This document shows, in pieces, positions 7,407 to 15,309 of a DNA stretch of 64,000 bases. The stretch's first letter is position 1; the number at the start of each line of letters is the position of its first letter. Source of the DNA: Ga0077555 sp033764055. Lineage in GTDB: Bacteria; Pseudomonadota; Alphaproteobacteria; Rhizobiales; Hyphomicrobiaceae. Location of the stretch: assembly GCA_033764055.1 (NCBI GenBank), contig JANRJI010000136.1, positions 62,001 to 126,000 of the forward strand, written 5' to 3'. The position numbers and the translations under genes are program-made. Below the pieces are notes generated by a model. That model did not search any database. It worked only from the letters and a program-made list of their open reading frames with translations, and had not been told where the DNA came from.

Positions 7407-9332
7407 ATGGCGGCATATTCGCGACCTCCAAACCATATCGATGAAATAGACGGACTTCGGGCGCTCGCGGTCCTCGCAGTGCTGCTCTTTCACGTGGAAA
7501 TCCATGGACTCGGTGGAGGGTTCGTCGGTGTCGACGTTTTTTTCGTCATCAGCGGTTTTCTGATCACGCGACTGATATTGCGGGAGATCGATGCGACGGG
7601 GCGTTTCAACTTCGTGCGCTTCTACACACGGCGCACGAGGAGGCTGATGCCGGCCCTTTTTGCGACGATTGCCGCAACCATGCTCTTGGCGGAGTTCATC
7701 TTGCCGAAGTACTTTGCGGAGAAGTCCGCGGCTTCCGCACTCTTTGCGATTGTCAGCCTGTCGAATTTCTATTTCTGGAGGCAAAGTGGCTATTTCGACG
7801 ACGATAGCGATACGAAGCCGCTGCTCCACACTTGGTCGCTCAGCGTCGAGGAGCAGTTCTATCTGCTTTGGCCTGCGCTGATCCTCCTCGTCACGACGAG
7901 GATCTCAGGTGCTTGGCGAATAGTACTCCTGCTTCTTGGGTTTGCGGCCAGCGTTGTCTACTCGGTTCGCCTGGGGGCAAGCAGCGCCTCATTTTTTCTC
8001 CTCCCGACCCGTGCGCACGAGTTCATAATCGGCGCCCTGCTGGTGCAGCTTCCCAAGTTTCCGCGGCACAGACTGCTCCTCGCCGACAGCCTGACGGCAC
8101 TCGGGATCGCCGGCATCGTGATTGCCACGCTCATGTTCAGCGATCGAACGCCATTTCCATCGCTGAATGCGCTCGCTCCTTGCCTCGCTGCCGCGATCCT
8201 CATTCATGTGAGCCCCGCGTCCAGACTGGGCGGAATACTCAGGTCGGCACCGGCAAAATGGCTCGGCGCGAACAGCTACTCTCTGTATCTCGTCCACTGG
8301 CCGGTGGTGATCTTCTGGAAAGCCCTGGTGCTCGGGCCTCTCACCCCGCTCGATCAGGCCGGTATGGTCCTCGTCTCCGTCGCTTTGGCGGCAATCCTGC
8401 ATCGGGCCATCGAGACCCCGCTCCGTTCCTCGGGCGAGCGCTCGACGGGGCTTTCCGACCGCTGGTTCCTGCGCGGTTGTGCGGGGGCAGCCACGGTTCT
8501 GCTGATCTACTCCGGCGCGATCGCGGCAGGTGTCGGGCCACGTGTTGTGATCGGGAGAGCGCAGACGACTGCGATTGCTCTGTCGCCTCGGGACATCGAG
8601 TTGCAGTCGCCATGTGCCTATCGGGTTCCCGAAACCGGCCCTCTCGACGCGGCCGATCTCGCTCTCATCAGAAGCAAGTTGACGTCGTGCTCCAACTCGA
8701 TCGGCGGCGCAATCATCGTAGCTGGTGACAGCCACGCAACCGACGTTTTCAATGCGATTGCTCATGCTAGGCCGAATGCCCATGTCATTGGGCTGACGCG
8801 GGCCGGCTGCCGGGTGGACGGCGTAGGATCGGAGCCCCGAGCCGGCTGTCAATATGACTTTCTCGAGCGTCTGATTGCCGACGACAGCGGTCTCATCCAA
8901 CGTCTCGTCTATGTTCAGAAGGGCAGCTATCTGCTCACCAGCTACCGCACGCTCCCGACCAACATGCAAGCGGTGCAGTCGGTCCTGGGAAGACTCGCGA
9001 CATGGGGCTCGCGCGTATCCACGGTATGGCTGGGGCCGCACAACGAGCTGGACATCGTGCCGACGAAGGTCGCTGAGCGCGGTGCGGAGTGGGTTCGAAG
9101 CATGTATCAGCGCGAAAATCGAGACATCGTGGCGCTCGATCTCGAGGTGAGGGACGCGGCGATGGTGCGGGGGGTGGAGTATGTCAGCGCCATTGTGGCA
9201 GTAGGCTTCGATTTCCGACGCGACATCATTGTCGATGGCATCTTCACATACAGCGATCGCGATCATTGGAGCGCTCACGGCGAGCGCATTCTGGGCCGTA
9301 GACTGATCTCGAACAGCCGACTGTTGGACTGA
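7407..9332 (+). CDS. OafA/YrhL-type membrane acyltransferase with C-terminal SGNH domain
   Basis: 641-residue integral membrane protein that probably O-acetylates a surface glycan. The N-terminal acyltransferase-3 domain (about residues 8-350, roughly ten helices) shows IDGLRALAVLAVLLFH, GVDVFFVISGFLIT, the RRTRRLMPAL arginine motif and LLHTWSLSVEEQFYLLWP. The C-terminal periplasmic SGNH domain (about 420-641) has the nucleophile in VAGDSHATDVF (S442) and the D-x-x-H motif in SDRDHWSAHG (D617, H620). Both halves look complete. Codon choice is visibly more AT-tolerant than neighbours, which could reflect transfer, as is common for polysaccharide-decorating genes. It stands alone, convergent with the nitrilase operon. 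Confidence 0.93.
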   Translation: MAAYSRPPNHIDEIDGLRALAVLAVLLFHVEIHGLGGGFVGVDVFFVISGFLITRLILREIDATGRFNFVRFYTRRTRRLMPALFATIAATMLLAEFILPKYFAEKSAASALFAIVSLSNFYFWRQSGYFDDDSDTKPLLHTWSLSVEEQFYLLWPALILLVTTRISGAWRIVLLLLGFAASVVYSVRLGASSASFFLLPTRAHEFIIGALLVQLPKFPRHRLLLADSLTALGIAGIVIATLMFSDRTPFPSLNALAPCLAAAILIHVSPASRLGGILRSAPAKWLGANSYSLYLVHWPVVIFWKALVLGPLTPLDQAGMVLVSVALAAILHRAIETPLRSSGERSTGLSDRWFLRGCAGAATVLLIYSGAIAAGVGPRVVIGRAQTTAIALSPRDIELQSPCAYRVPETGPLDAADLALIRSKLTSCSNSIGGAIIVAGDSHATDVFNAIAHARPNAHVIGLTRAGCRVDGVGSEPRAGCQYDFLERLIADDSGLIQRLVYVQKGSYLLTSYRTLPTNMQAVQSVLGRLATWGSRVSTVWLGPHNELDIVPTKVAERGAEWVRSMYQRENRDIVALDLEVRDAAMVRGVEYVSAIVAVGFDFRRDIIVDGIFTYSDRDHWSAHGERILGRRLISNSRLLD

Positions 9333-9413
9333 CTGCGGTAGGAGCTGGTGCTCCCGTCGCCATCGGTGAGCCGCCGGCATTCGCGACGCCCTGGTCGACG
9401 GTTTCCGCCGTCG

Positions 9414-9432
9414 TCGGTGCGCCCCGCACCGA
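9414..9432. terminator. Hairpin between convergent genes, possible bidirectional terminator
   Basis: TCGGTGCG (9414-9421) and CGCACCGA (9425-9432) form a perfect 8-bp stem with a CCC loop, between the convergent ends of the acyltransferase (9332) and the nitrilase-family gene (9464). No T-run follows on either strand, so termination is only suggested by position and stem strength. Confidence 0.4.
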
Positions 9433-9463
9433 TCTGCAATCGCGACAGCGCCGGCTCCGCCTC

Positions 9464-10375
9464 CTACATCTTGGGCCCACCTCGCCATTCGACGGCATAG
9501 AGGTCGAGGCGGCGGTCGGCGAGGTTGCGAACGCTGCCGGCGCGGCGGGCCTCGGCGAGGTCGGTGAGGCGCAGATCGGCGACGATCATGGTCTCGACGT
9601 TGGCCGGCGCATCGGCGGCGATGCCGTCCCACGCGAAGGGAATGTCGCACGGCGTGATGACCGCGCTCTGGGCGTAGTGCACGTCCATATTCTCGACATT
9701 GGGCAGGTTGCCACAGACGCCGGCCGTCACGACGTAGATCTGGTTCTCGATGGCGCGCGCATGGCAACAATAGCGTACACGCAGGAAGCCGCGCCGGTCG
9801 TCGGTGCAGAACGGCACGAATAGGATCATCGCCCCCTGGTCGACGAGGTGGCGCACAGGCTCCGGGAACTCTGCGTCGTAGCAGACGAGCACGCCGATCC
9901 GCCCGCAGTCGGTGTCGATGGGGAGCGCGCCGTCGCCTCCCTCGATGTGCCAGACGGCCGCCTCGCTCGGCGTCGGATGGATCTTGTCCCGGGTGTGAAC
10001 CGTGCCGTTGCGCAGGAAGACGTAGGCGATGTTGCGCATGGCGCCGCTCGCGACGCGTGTCGGGTGCGTCCCGCCGATGATGTTGATCCTGTGCACGACG
10101 GCCAGCTCGCGCATCCACGCGACCAGCCAGTCCGTTTGCCCCGCAATGCGCGCCATGGCCTCGTCGCCCGGCACCAGTGGCCCGGTCGACAGCAACTGCA
10201 TGGTGTAGAGCTCCGGAAAGATGACAAAGTCGGCGTTGTAGCCCGCCGCCGACCGCACGAAGCCGGTCACCTGACTGCGGAGCTCCTCCCGGTCCCGGAT
10301 GCCCCGGACCTCGTATTGCACGGCCGCCACCCGAACGCTGTCGCGTGGCGTTGACGGCTCTGGCTTCGCGTCCAT
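9464..10375 (-). CDS. Carbon-nitrogen hydrolase (nitrilase superfamily)
   Basis: 303-residue amidase/nitrilase-fold enzyme. The catalytic triad is complete: E55 in VIFPELYT, K131 in TRDKIHPTPSE and C165 in VLVCYDAEFPE. A further glutamate lies in the PSEAAVWHIEGG loop. It hydrolyses a non-peptide C-N bond; the exact class (amidase, carbamoylase or other) is unclear. The start at 10375 has GAGAGGGG about 4 bases upstream. It is the third gene of a minus-strand operon, 34 bases after a polysaccharide-deacetylase-family gene. Together these suggest stepwise opening and hydrolysis of a cyclic or ureido nitrogen compound. Confidence 0.88.
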   Translation of the reverse strand: MDAKPEPSTPRDSVRVAAVQYEVRGIRDREELRSQVTGFVRSAAGYNADFVIFPELYTMQLLSTGPLVPGDEAMARIAGQTDWLVAWMRELAVVHRINIIGGTHPTRVASGAMRNIAYVFLRNGTVHTRDKIHPTPSEAAVWHIEGGDGALPIDTDCGRIGVLVCYDAEFPEPVRHLVDQGAMILFVPFCTDDRRGFLRVRYCCHARAIENQIYVVTAGVCGNLPNVENMDVHYAQSAVITPCDIPFAWDGIAADAPANVETMIVADLRLTDLAEARRAGSVRNLADRRLDLYAVEWRGGPKM

Positions 10376-10409
10376 CGTCCCCTCTCGCCTGCTCGCCGGC
10401 CGCGCCCGC

Positions 10410-11333
10410 CTACTGCTGCGCCTGCCATGCCTCCAGGATCTCCGATCCGGTCGCCGACCACACGCCAGCATGACGGCAGATGTGATCGAGCACCTGCTCG
10501 ACAGCGGCAATACGATGCGGAACACCCGAGATCCAGGGCCGCAGCGACAGCGTCACGATCCGCCCGCCCTGTGTCGCCGCCTCCTGATAGAGGCAGTCGA
10601 AGTGATCGGTCACCTGCTGGACGAACTGGCGCGGCTTGTAGCGGTAGAAATGAAACAGCTGGAGGTCGCTGATCTCGTAGGCGTGCGGCATCGCGGTGAG
10701 GTTGCCCGCGGCCGTCGTCAGCCGATAGGGCAGGTCGTCGTTGACCCAGTCGCACACGTACCGGCAGCCCGCCGCGGCGACGAGATCGAGCGTGCGCCAC
10801 GTCTCGCTGTGCGCCGGCGAGTACCATCCCGTCACCGGCTGGCCAGAGGCTCCCCGCAGCAGCGAGAGTGCCATCTCGATCCACCGGCGCTCCTCGGCCT
10901 CGGCGATATCTCCCGCGTGGATGTGGGTCATGTCGAGTCCGTGCGCGACAATCTCATGGCCGAGCCGATTGGCCTCGCGGACCAGGTGGGGATAGCGCTC
11001 CGGCAGTCGCGCCGACATCGCCACGGATGCCCTGAGATCACGCTCTTCGAGAGCCTGGAAAACGCGGGCCGCGCCGACGCGGTTGCCGTAGTCGCGCAGT
11101 GTGTAGTTCCAGTAATCGGGATAGGGTCGGTCAAGCGCGCCAGCCGGCTTCACGGCTCCCGTCTGCATGTCGAGCGGGAACAGCTCGAGCGTCGGCATGA
11201 TCCAGAGCGCGACGCGCGCGCCGCCCGGCCACATCACCGGCTTGCGGGCGGGCAGCGGCGAATAGCCGTACCGGTCGTGATCCATGCCGGCGCGACGGCG
11301 TGGATAGACGAGATAGTCGTCGGAAAGGCTCAT
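10410..11333 (-). CDS. PuuE-like polysaccharide deacetylase family protein (copy 1)
   Basis: 307-residue NodB-homology barrel of the group that includes the metal-independent allantoinase PuuE. Recognisable parts are WPGGARVALWIMP, YTLRDYGNRVGAARVFQALE, the LGHEIVAHGLDMTHIH segment, GWYSPAHSETWRTLDLV, and a C-terminal LSLRPWISGVPHRI segment. It lacks the usual TFDDG aspartate motif of metal-dependent chitin deacetylases, which fits the PuuE-like branch. The start codon overlaps the stop of the upstream deacetylase as ATGA (11330-11333), strong evidence for cotranscription. It is a paralogue of that upstream gene, so the two may form a heteromer or act on related substrates. Confidence 0.85.
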   Translation of the reverse strand: MSLSDDYLVYPRRRAGMDHDRYGYSPLPARKPVMWPGGARVALWIMPTLELFPLDMQTGAVKPAGALDRPYPDYWNYTLRDYGNRVGAARVFQALEERDLRASVAMSARLPERYPHLVREANRLGHEIVAHGLDMTHIHAGDIAEAEERRWIEMALSLLRGASGQPVTGWYSPAHSETWRTLDLVAAAGCRYVCDWVNDDLPYRLTTAAGNLTAMPHAYEISDLQLFHFYRYKPRQFVQQVTDHFDCLYQEAATQGGRIVTLSLRPWISGVPHRIAAVEQVLDHICRHAGVWSATGSEILEAWQAQQ

Positions 11334-12256
11334 GCCCCGCTCTCCGTCTCGTGCTCTGCGATCGCGGTCACGAAGGTGTCATAGTAGTGCGCCGTGAAGT
11401 GCTCAGCGATCTCGGCAGCGGTCGCGCGCCAGACACCAGCGTGCCCCGTGATATAGGCGAGCGCGCGATCGAGCTCGCGCACGCGATGCGGCTGGCCGAT
11501 CAGGAACGGATGCAGCGGCAGGCACATGACGCGACCGCTCTCATCGCCCTCCATATAAAGACGGTCGAACTGCGCGATGATGGCGTCGGTATAGTCGGCG
11601 GGGCTCGTCGCGCCTTGGAAGAGCATCGTGAAATCATTGATCTCGAGCGAGTAGGGCACGCTCACGAGCCGGCCATTCGCCGTGCGGACCGGCATCGGCT
11701 GGTCGTCGTGGAAGAGATCGAGCGTATAGGTGAGGCCGGCCTCGGCCAGCAGCCCGATCGTCCGATCGGTGAGTGTGATGGCCGGCGCCAGCCAGCCCTT
11801 CAAGTCCTGTCCCGAGCAGCGCTTGATCGACAGGCGCACGTCCTCGATGAACTGGCGCTCCTGCGCTTCGGTCATGCCGTAGGTGTACCGCGTGTTGTAG
11901 ACACCGTGCGAGAACAGCTCCCAGCCGCGCCGGACGCAGGCCTCGATGATCTCCGGGTAATGGTCGGCGACCGCGACGTTGAGCGATACGCTCCCCCGGA
12001 CGCCGTGGCGATCCATCACCTCCATCATGCGCCAGAGTCCGACACGGTTGCCGTAGTCGCGCCAGGAGTAGCCGAGCACGTCCGGGTGCGGCCGTGCCCA
12101 CGATTGGCGCTGCGGGTTGGGCGGCGGATCGATCTCGTAGTGCTCGATATTGGGCGCGCACCAGAAGGCGAGCCGCGCGCCGCCCGGCCAGACGATGCGC
12201 GGGCGGCCGTAGAATGGCAGGAAGCCGTAGAGGCCCGGCTCGGCCTTCATGTCCAT
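11330..12256 (-). CDS. PuuE-like polysaccharide deacetylase family protein (copy 2)
   Basis: 308-residue paralogue of the next gene in the operon, sharing the same framework: IVWPGGARLAFWCAPN, SWRDYGNRVGLWRMMEVM, GWELFSHGVYNTRY, GWLAPAITLTDRT, DLFHDDQPMPV and LPLHPFLIGQPHR. These features match the allantoinase PuuE/N-heterocycle deacetylase-like cluster. The start at 12256 is supported by GGGAGG 7 bases upstream. It is first in a three-gene operon with a second deacetylase-like protein and a nitrilase-family hydrolase, and is divergent from a ferredoxin/P450 pair across a 172-base spacer. The substrate is not known; an amide or cyclic ureide is my inference. Confidence 0.86.
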   Translation of the reverse strand: MDMKAEPGLYGFLPFYGRPRIVWPGGARLAFWCAPNIEHYEIDPPPNPQRQSWARPHPDVLGYSWRDYGNRVGLWRMMEVMDRHGVRGSVSLNVAVADHYPEIIEACVRRGWELFSHGVYNTRYTYGMTEAQERQFIEDVRLSIKRCSGQDLKGWLAPAITLTDRTIGLLAEAGLTYTLDLFHDDQPMPVRTANGRLVSVPYSLEINDFTMLFQGATSPADYTDAIIAQFDRLYMEGDESGRVMCLPLHPFLIGQPHRVRELDRALAYITGHAGVWRATAAEIAEHFTAHYYDTFVTAIAEHETESGA

Positions 12257-12428
12257 GCTCGTCCTCCCGCTCAACCTGTCCTCCCGCCCAACCTTGCCAT
12301 GCGCCTGCCGCCGGCCGTATCGTCGCGCCAATCGAGAGCGACCGGCCGCCCTGACTGGGAGGATGTCACGCCATGATGCGCTTCAACAAGACGGCAGGCC
12401 CGTTGCGCGACCGGATGAGGGCCCATCG

Positions 12429-12647
12429 ATGAGCATTGGCACCGTGCGCCTCGTCGTCGACGGCGAGAGATGTCAGGGCCACAACCGCTGCCGGATGCTG
12501 GCACCGGACCTGATCGAGATCGACGAGCTGGGCTTTGCTCGCGCGAAGGGCGATGGGCGCGTTCCTCCCGATCAGACGGAGATAGCGCGGAAGGCCGTAC
12601 GCAACTGCCCCGAGTTCGCTTTGCGCCTCGACGCGACCGACGAGTAG
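12429..12647 (+). CDS. P450-partner ferredoxin with a CX2HX2C cluster motif
   Basis: 72-residue single-cluster ferredoxin. The ligand pattern is C15-x2-H18-x2-C21...C60-P61, in which histidine occupies the usual second cysteine position. This arrangement is known among bacterial ferredoxins that serve cytochromes P450 and usually hold a [3Fe-4S] or atypical [4Fe-4S] cluster. It would pass electrons to the P450 encoded 9 bases downstream. No ferredoxin reductase is encoded nearby, so a reductase from elsewhere must feed it. The ATG at 12429 has a weak GAGGG upstream; the frame is open further upstream but that part is not ferredoxin-like. Confidence 0.88.
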   Translation: MSIGTVRLVVDGERCQGHNRCRMLAPDLIEIDELGFARAKGDGRVPPDQTEIARKAVRNCPEFALRLDATDE

Positions 12648-12656
12648 GAGGGTCTG

Positions 12657-13856
12657 ATGAGCGAGCGTCCGCCGGTGCGCGACTGGGCGACCGACTTCGA
12701 TCACACCGACCCGCGCTGGATCGAGGACCCATATTCCGTCATGGCCGAGTTGCGGGGGCGTTGCCCGATGCCGACATCGGAGCGCTATGGCGGGCTCTAC
12801 GCCCCGATGCGCTATGCCGACATCCGCGCCATCGCCTACGATACCGACCACTTCTCCTCGAAGCGGGTCGTGATCCGCGAGAACCCGCCGAACGTCCCCC
12901 TGCCCTCGCCACCGATCACCTCGGATCCGCCGCACCACAAACCGTCGCGCATGCTGTTGCTGCCGGCGTTCACCCCGCAGGCCGTCGACAGGCTCATCCC
13001 CGATACGCGCCGCATCTGCGACGAGCTGCTGGACGCCATCGAGGGACGAGCGCTGGCCGACGCGGCTGCCGATTACGCTCAGCATATTCCGGTCAAGGTC
13101 ATCGCCCGGATGCTGGGCGTTCCCGAGACCGAAGGCGACCGCTTCCGCAAGTGGATCCACGTCTTCATCGAGGACACGATCGTCGACGACGGCACCAGCG
13201 CCGACCGGCTGGTCGCCACGGCCAGGGAGATGGACGAGTTCTTCGGCCACCATGCGGAGCTGCGTCGCCGCGAGCCTGGCGACGACCTGATCTCGTTCGT
13301 GTTGAAGGCCCGACACAACGGCGCGCCACTGACCGACCGGCACTTCTATGGCACGCTGAGGCTGCTACTGATCGCCGGCATCGACACCACGTGGTCCGCA
13401 ATCTCGGCCAGCCTTCTGCATCTCGCGACGCACAGTGAGGACCGCGATCGGCTCGCAGCCGATCCGAGCCTGTTGCCGACAGCAGTCGAGGAGCTGCTCC
13501 GGGCCTACGCACCGGTCACCATGGCCCGTCGTGTCACCACCGACACCGAGATCGGCGGCTGCCCCATGCACGCAGGCTCGTGGGTGCTCTTGAGCTTCCC
13601 GGCGGCCAATCGCGACCCGGACGTGTTCCCGGAGCCCGACAAGGTGTTGATCGACCGCGAGGACAACCGGCACGCCGCCTTCGGGATCGGGATTCACCGT
13701 TGCATCGGCTCGAATCTCGCGCGCATGGAGATGACGGTCGCGCTCGAGCAGTGGATGCGTCGCATCCCTCGGTTCAGACTCGCGGACGGCGCCGAAATCG
13801 AGTGGTCCAAGGGCCCCGTGCGGGGCCCCCGTACCGTCCCAGTGTCGCTCGGTTGA
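12657..13856 (+). CDS. Cytochrome P450
   Basis: 399-residue soluble bacterial class I P450 monooxygenase. Landmarks are the I-helix oxygen-binding segment LLLIAGIDTTWS (about residues 235-246), the K-helix EELLR (E279, R282), and the heme-cysteine loop FGIGIHRCIGSNLAR with C349 as axial thiolate. Length fits the family (about 400). A strong GGAGGG site lies 6 bases before the ATG. It follows the CX2HX2C ferredoxin by 9 bases, so the two form a redox pair in one transcript. The substrate cannot be inferred from sequence alone; the adjacent nitrogen-compound operon is divergent and may or may not be related. Confidence 0.95.
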   Translation: MSERPPVRDWATDFDHTDPRWIEDPYSVMAELRGRCPMPTSERYGGLYAPMRYADIRAIAYDTDHFSSKRVVIRENPPNVPLPSPPITSDPPHHKPSRMLLLPAFTPQAVDRLIPDTRRICDELLDAIEGRALADAAADYAQHIPVKVIARMLGVPETEGDRFRKWIHVFIEDTIVDDGTSADRLVATAREMDEFFGHHAELRRREPGDDLISFVLKARHNGAPLTDRHFYGTLRLLLIAGIDTTWSAISASLLHLATHSEDRDRLAADPSLLPTAVEELLRAYAPVTMARRVTTDTEIGGCPMHAGSWVLLSFPAANRDPDVFPEPDKVLIDREDNRHAAFGIGIHRCIGSNLARMEMTVALEQWMRRIPRFRLADGAEIEWSKGPVRGPRTVPVSLG

Positions 13857-13899
13857 CGCGCGGAAAGGGCGACATAGTCCCGGCGGCTGCGAGACCCGC

Positions 13900-14118
13900 T
13901 CAGTGTGCGAGGCGGCGCCCGATCTCGCGCTCCATCTCGTCGGTCAGGGCGCCGCCGTTCTGCTGGATATAACGGCCGATGTCCGCCTCCAAGGCCGGTC
14001 GCGGGTCGTAGGACAGGCGCTCGACGAGGGCGGAGAGAAAGGCGAGCAGGCTGAAGCTGGGGGTCCCGCGCTCAGCGCTGCGGGTGGCGGACGGCAGGCG
14101 AATGGCAAAGTCGGTCAT
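13900..14118 (-). CDS. Small protein of unknown function
   Basis: 72-residue protein starting MTDFAIRLPSATRSAERG. It has a short hydrophobic patch (SLLAFLSALVERL) and a charged C-terminal helix (LTDEMEREIGRRLAH). I do not recognise the family. Protein-like composition in the second half and conservative length favour a real gene, but the ribosome site before 14118 is weak. It is convergent with the P450 gene, 43 bases away. Confidence 0.5.
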   Translation of the reverse strand: MTDFAIRLPSATRSAERGTPSFSLLAFLSALVERLSYDPRPALEADIGRYIQQNGGALTDEMEREIGRRLAH

Positions 14119-14352
14119 GATCTGATCTCGAGCTCTTGTTTTTCTTTCGAGCCCTGCGCCTGACGTCCCCACCCCTGGCTGCCCCGGCACGGATCCGGGG
14201 TCTCGTGTTGTTGTTGGCAATATGTGATCCTGCAGCGTGGCAGCTACTGCCGGGCATGCATCGCTGCAATGCTGTAGACCGCTATCGCGGCGGCGGTGGC
14301 CAGCCATGTCGCAAGCGCATGGGTGGGTGCGATTGAAGTTGGCGCAACCGCC

Positions 14353-15099
14353 TCAGCCGGCCACCAGCAGCCACAGCCCCCGCGCCAGGAACGTCGCGGC
14401 CACGGCATGCACGATGCGCCGGCTCCAGGCGCGGAAGTCGGCCTCGCTCATCCGCTCGAGCACGCGCGCCGCAAGTGACGTGCCGGTGAAGGCGAGCCCC
14501 AGCGCGGCGACGATCGCCCACGGCGGCACGTGTCCCTCGAATGCCCCGGCGAGCGAGCCGAAATAGAGGACGCGGAACAGATGGGCGGTGGTCTGGCAAA
14601 CCGCCTTGGTGCCGACGATGCCCTTGCGGTCGATCTGGCTGCGCTGGAAGAACATGTCGAGGATATGGCCGGCTGCCCCGGCCAGCAGTTGCAGGACCAT
14701 GATGACGGCGCCACAGAGGAACGGCCCTCCAGGCTTCGTGATATCGGGCCAGTAGCGCACCGGCAGCATCTCAGCCGCGAACGGCAGCACACCAAGGCCG
14801 ATGTAGACCAGCGCCTTGTCCGGCACGAATGCCACGAGGCGCATGACGAGAAACGACGCCGTCGCACCGACAAGATAGCGCCCGACCAGACCCCAGCGGA
14901 CATGGGCCCGCCACAGCAGCGCCCGCCAGCCATTCGCGCCCATCTGGATGATCCCGAACAGAATCATCGCCGGCACGACGTCCATGAACAGCAGCAGCAC
15001 GCCGAGCAGGATCAAACCGCCCGCCATGCCGAAGATTCCCGACACGAACGACGTGCCGAGAACGGTCAATCCCACGAGGGCGAGGGCGGCTGGCGTCAT
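14353..15099 (-). CDS. TauE/SafE family membrane permease
   Basis: 248-residue integral membrane protein with about seven to eight hydrophobic helices. The N-terminal repeat LVGLTVLGTSFVSGIFGMAGG (read as a GxxSG...FGMAGG pattern) is the hallmark of the sulfite/sulfonate exporter TauE/SafE family. Family members move organosulfur compounds or other small anions across the inner membrane. I chose the ATG at 15099 because the hydrophobic region begins directly after it; the open frame extends 57 codons upstream without membrane character. The ribosome site is weak. It stands alone, so its substrate is open. Confidence 0.85.
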   Translation of the reverse strand: MTPAALALVGLTVLGTSFVSGIFGMAGGLILLGVLLLFMDVVPAMILFGIIQMGANGWRALLWRAHVRWGLVGRYLVGATASFLVMRLVAFVPDKALVYIGLGVLPFAAEMLPVRYWPDITKPGGPFLCGAVIMVLQLLAGAAGHILDMFFQRSQIDRKGIVGTKAVCQTTAHLFRVLYFGSLAGAFEGHVPPWAIVAALGLAFTGTSLAARVLERMSEADFRAWSRRIVHAVAATFLARGLWLLVAG

Positions 15100-15309
15100 G
15101 AGCGCGGCACGCCCATGCAAACCGGTGGCGTCGTCATGGCGCAGAAAATCCGGTGGGGAGAGACGGCCACAGCGGCCGCGGGAGACCTGATGAGACGCAG
15201 GAGGCGTCCAAGCAGCATTATCTCCCTCGGCACGAGCCATTGGAAGCGGGAATGACGCCGGCAGAGTCATCCCCCGCCGCCGCAGAGCGCTGATGGGCCC
15301 CCCGGCGGA

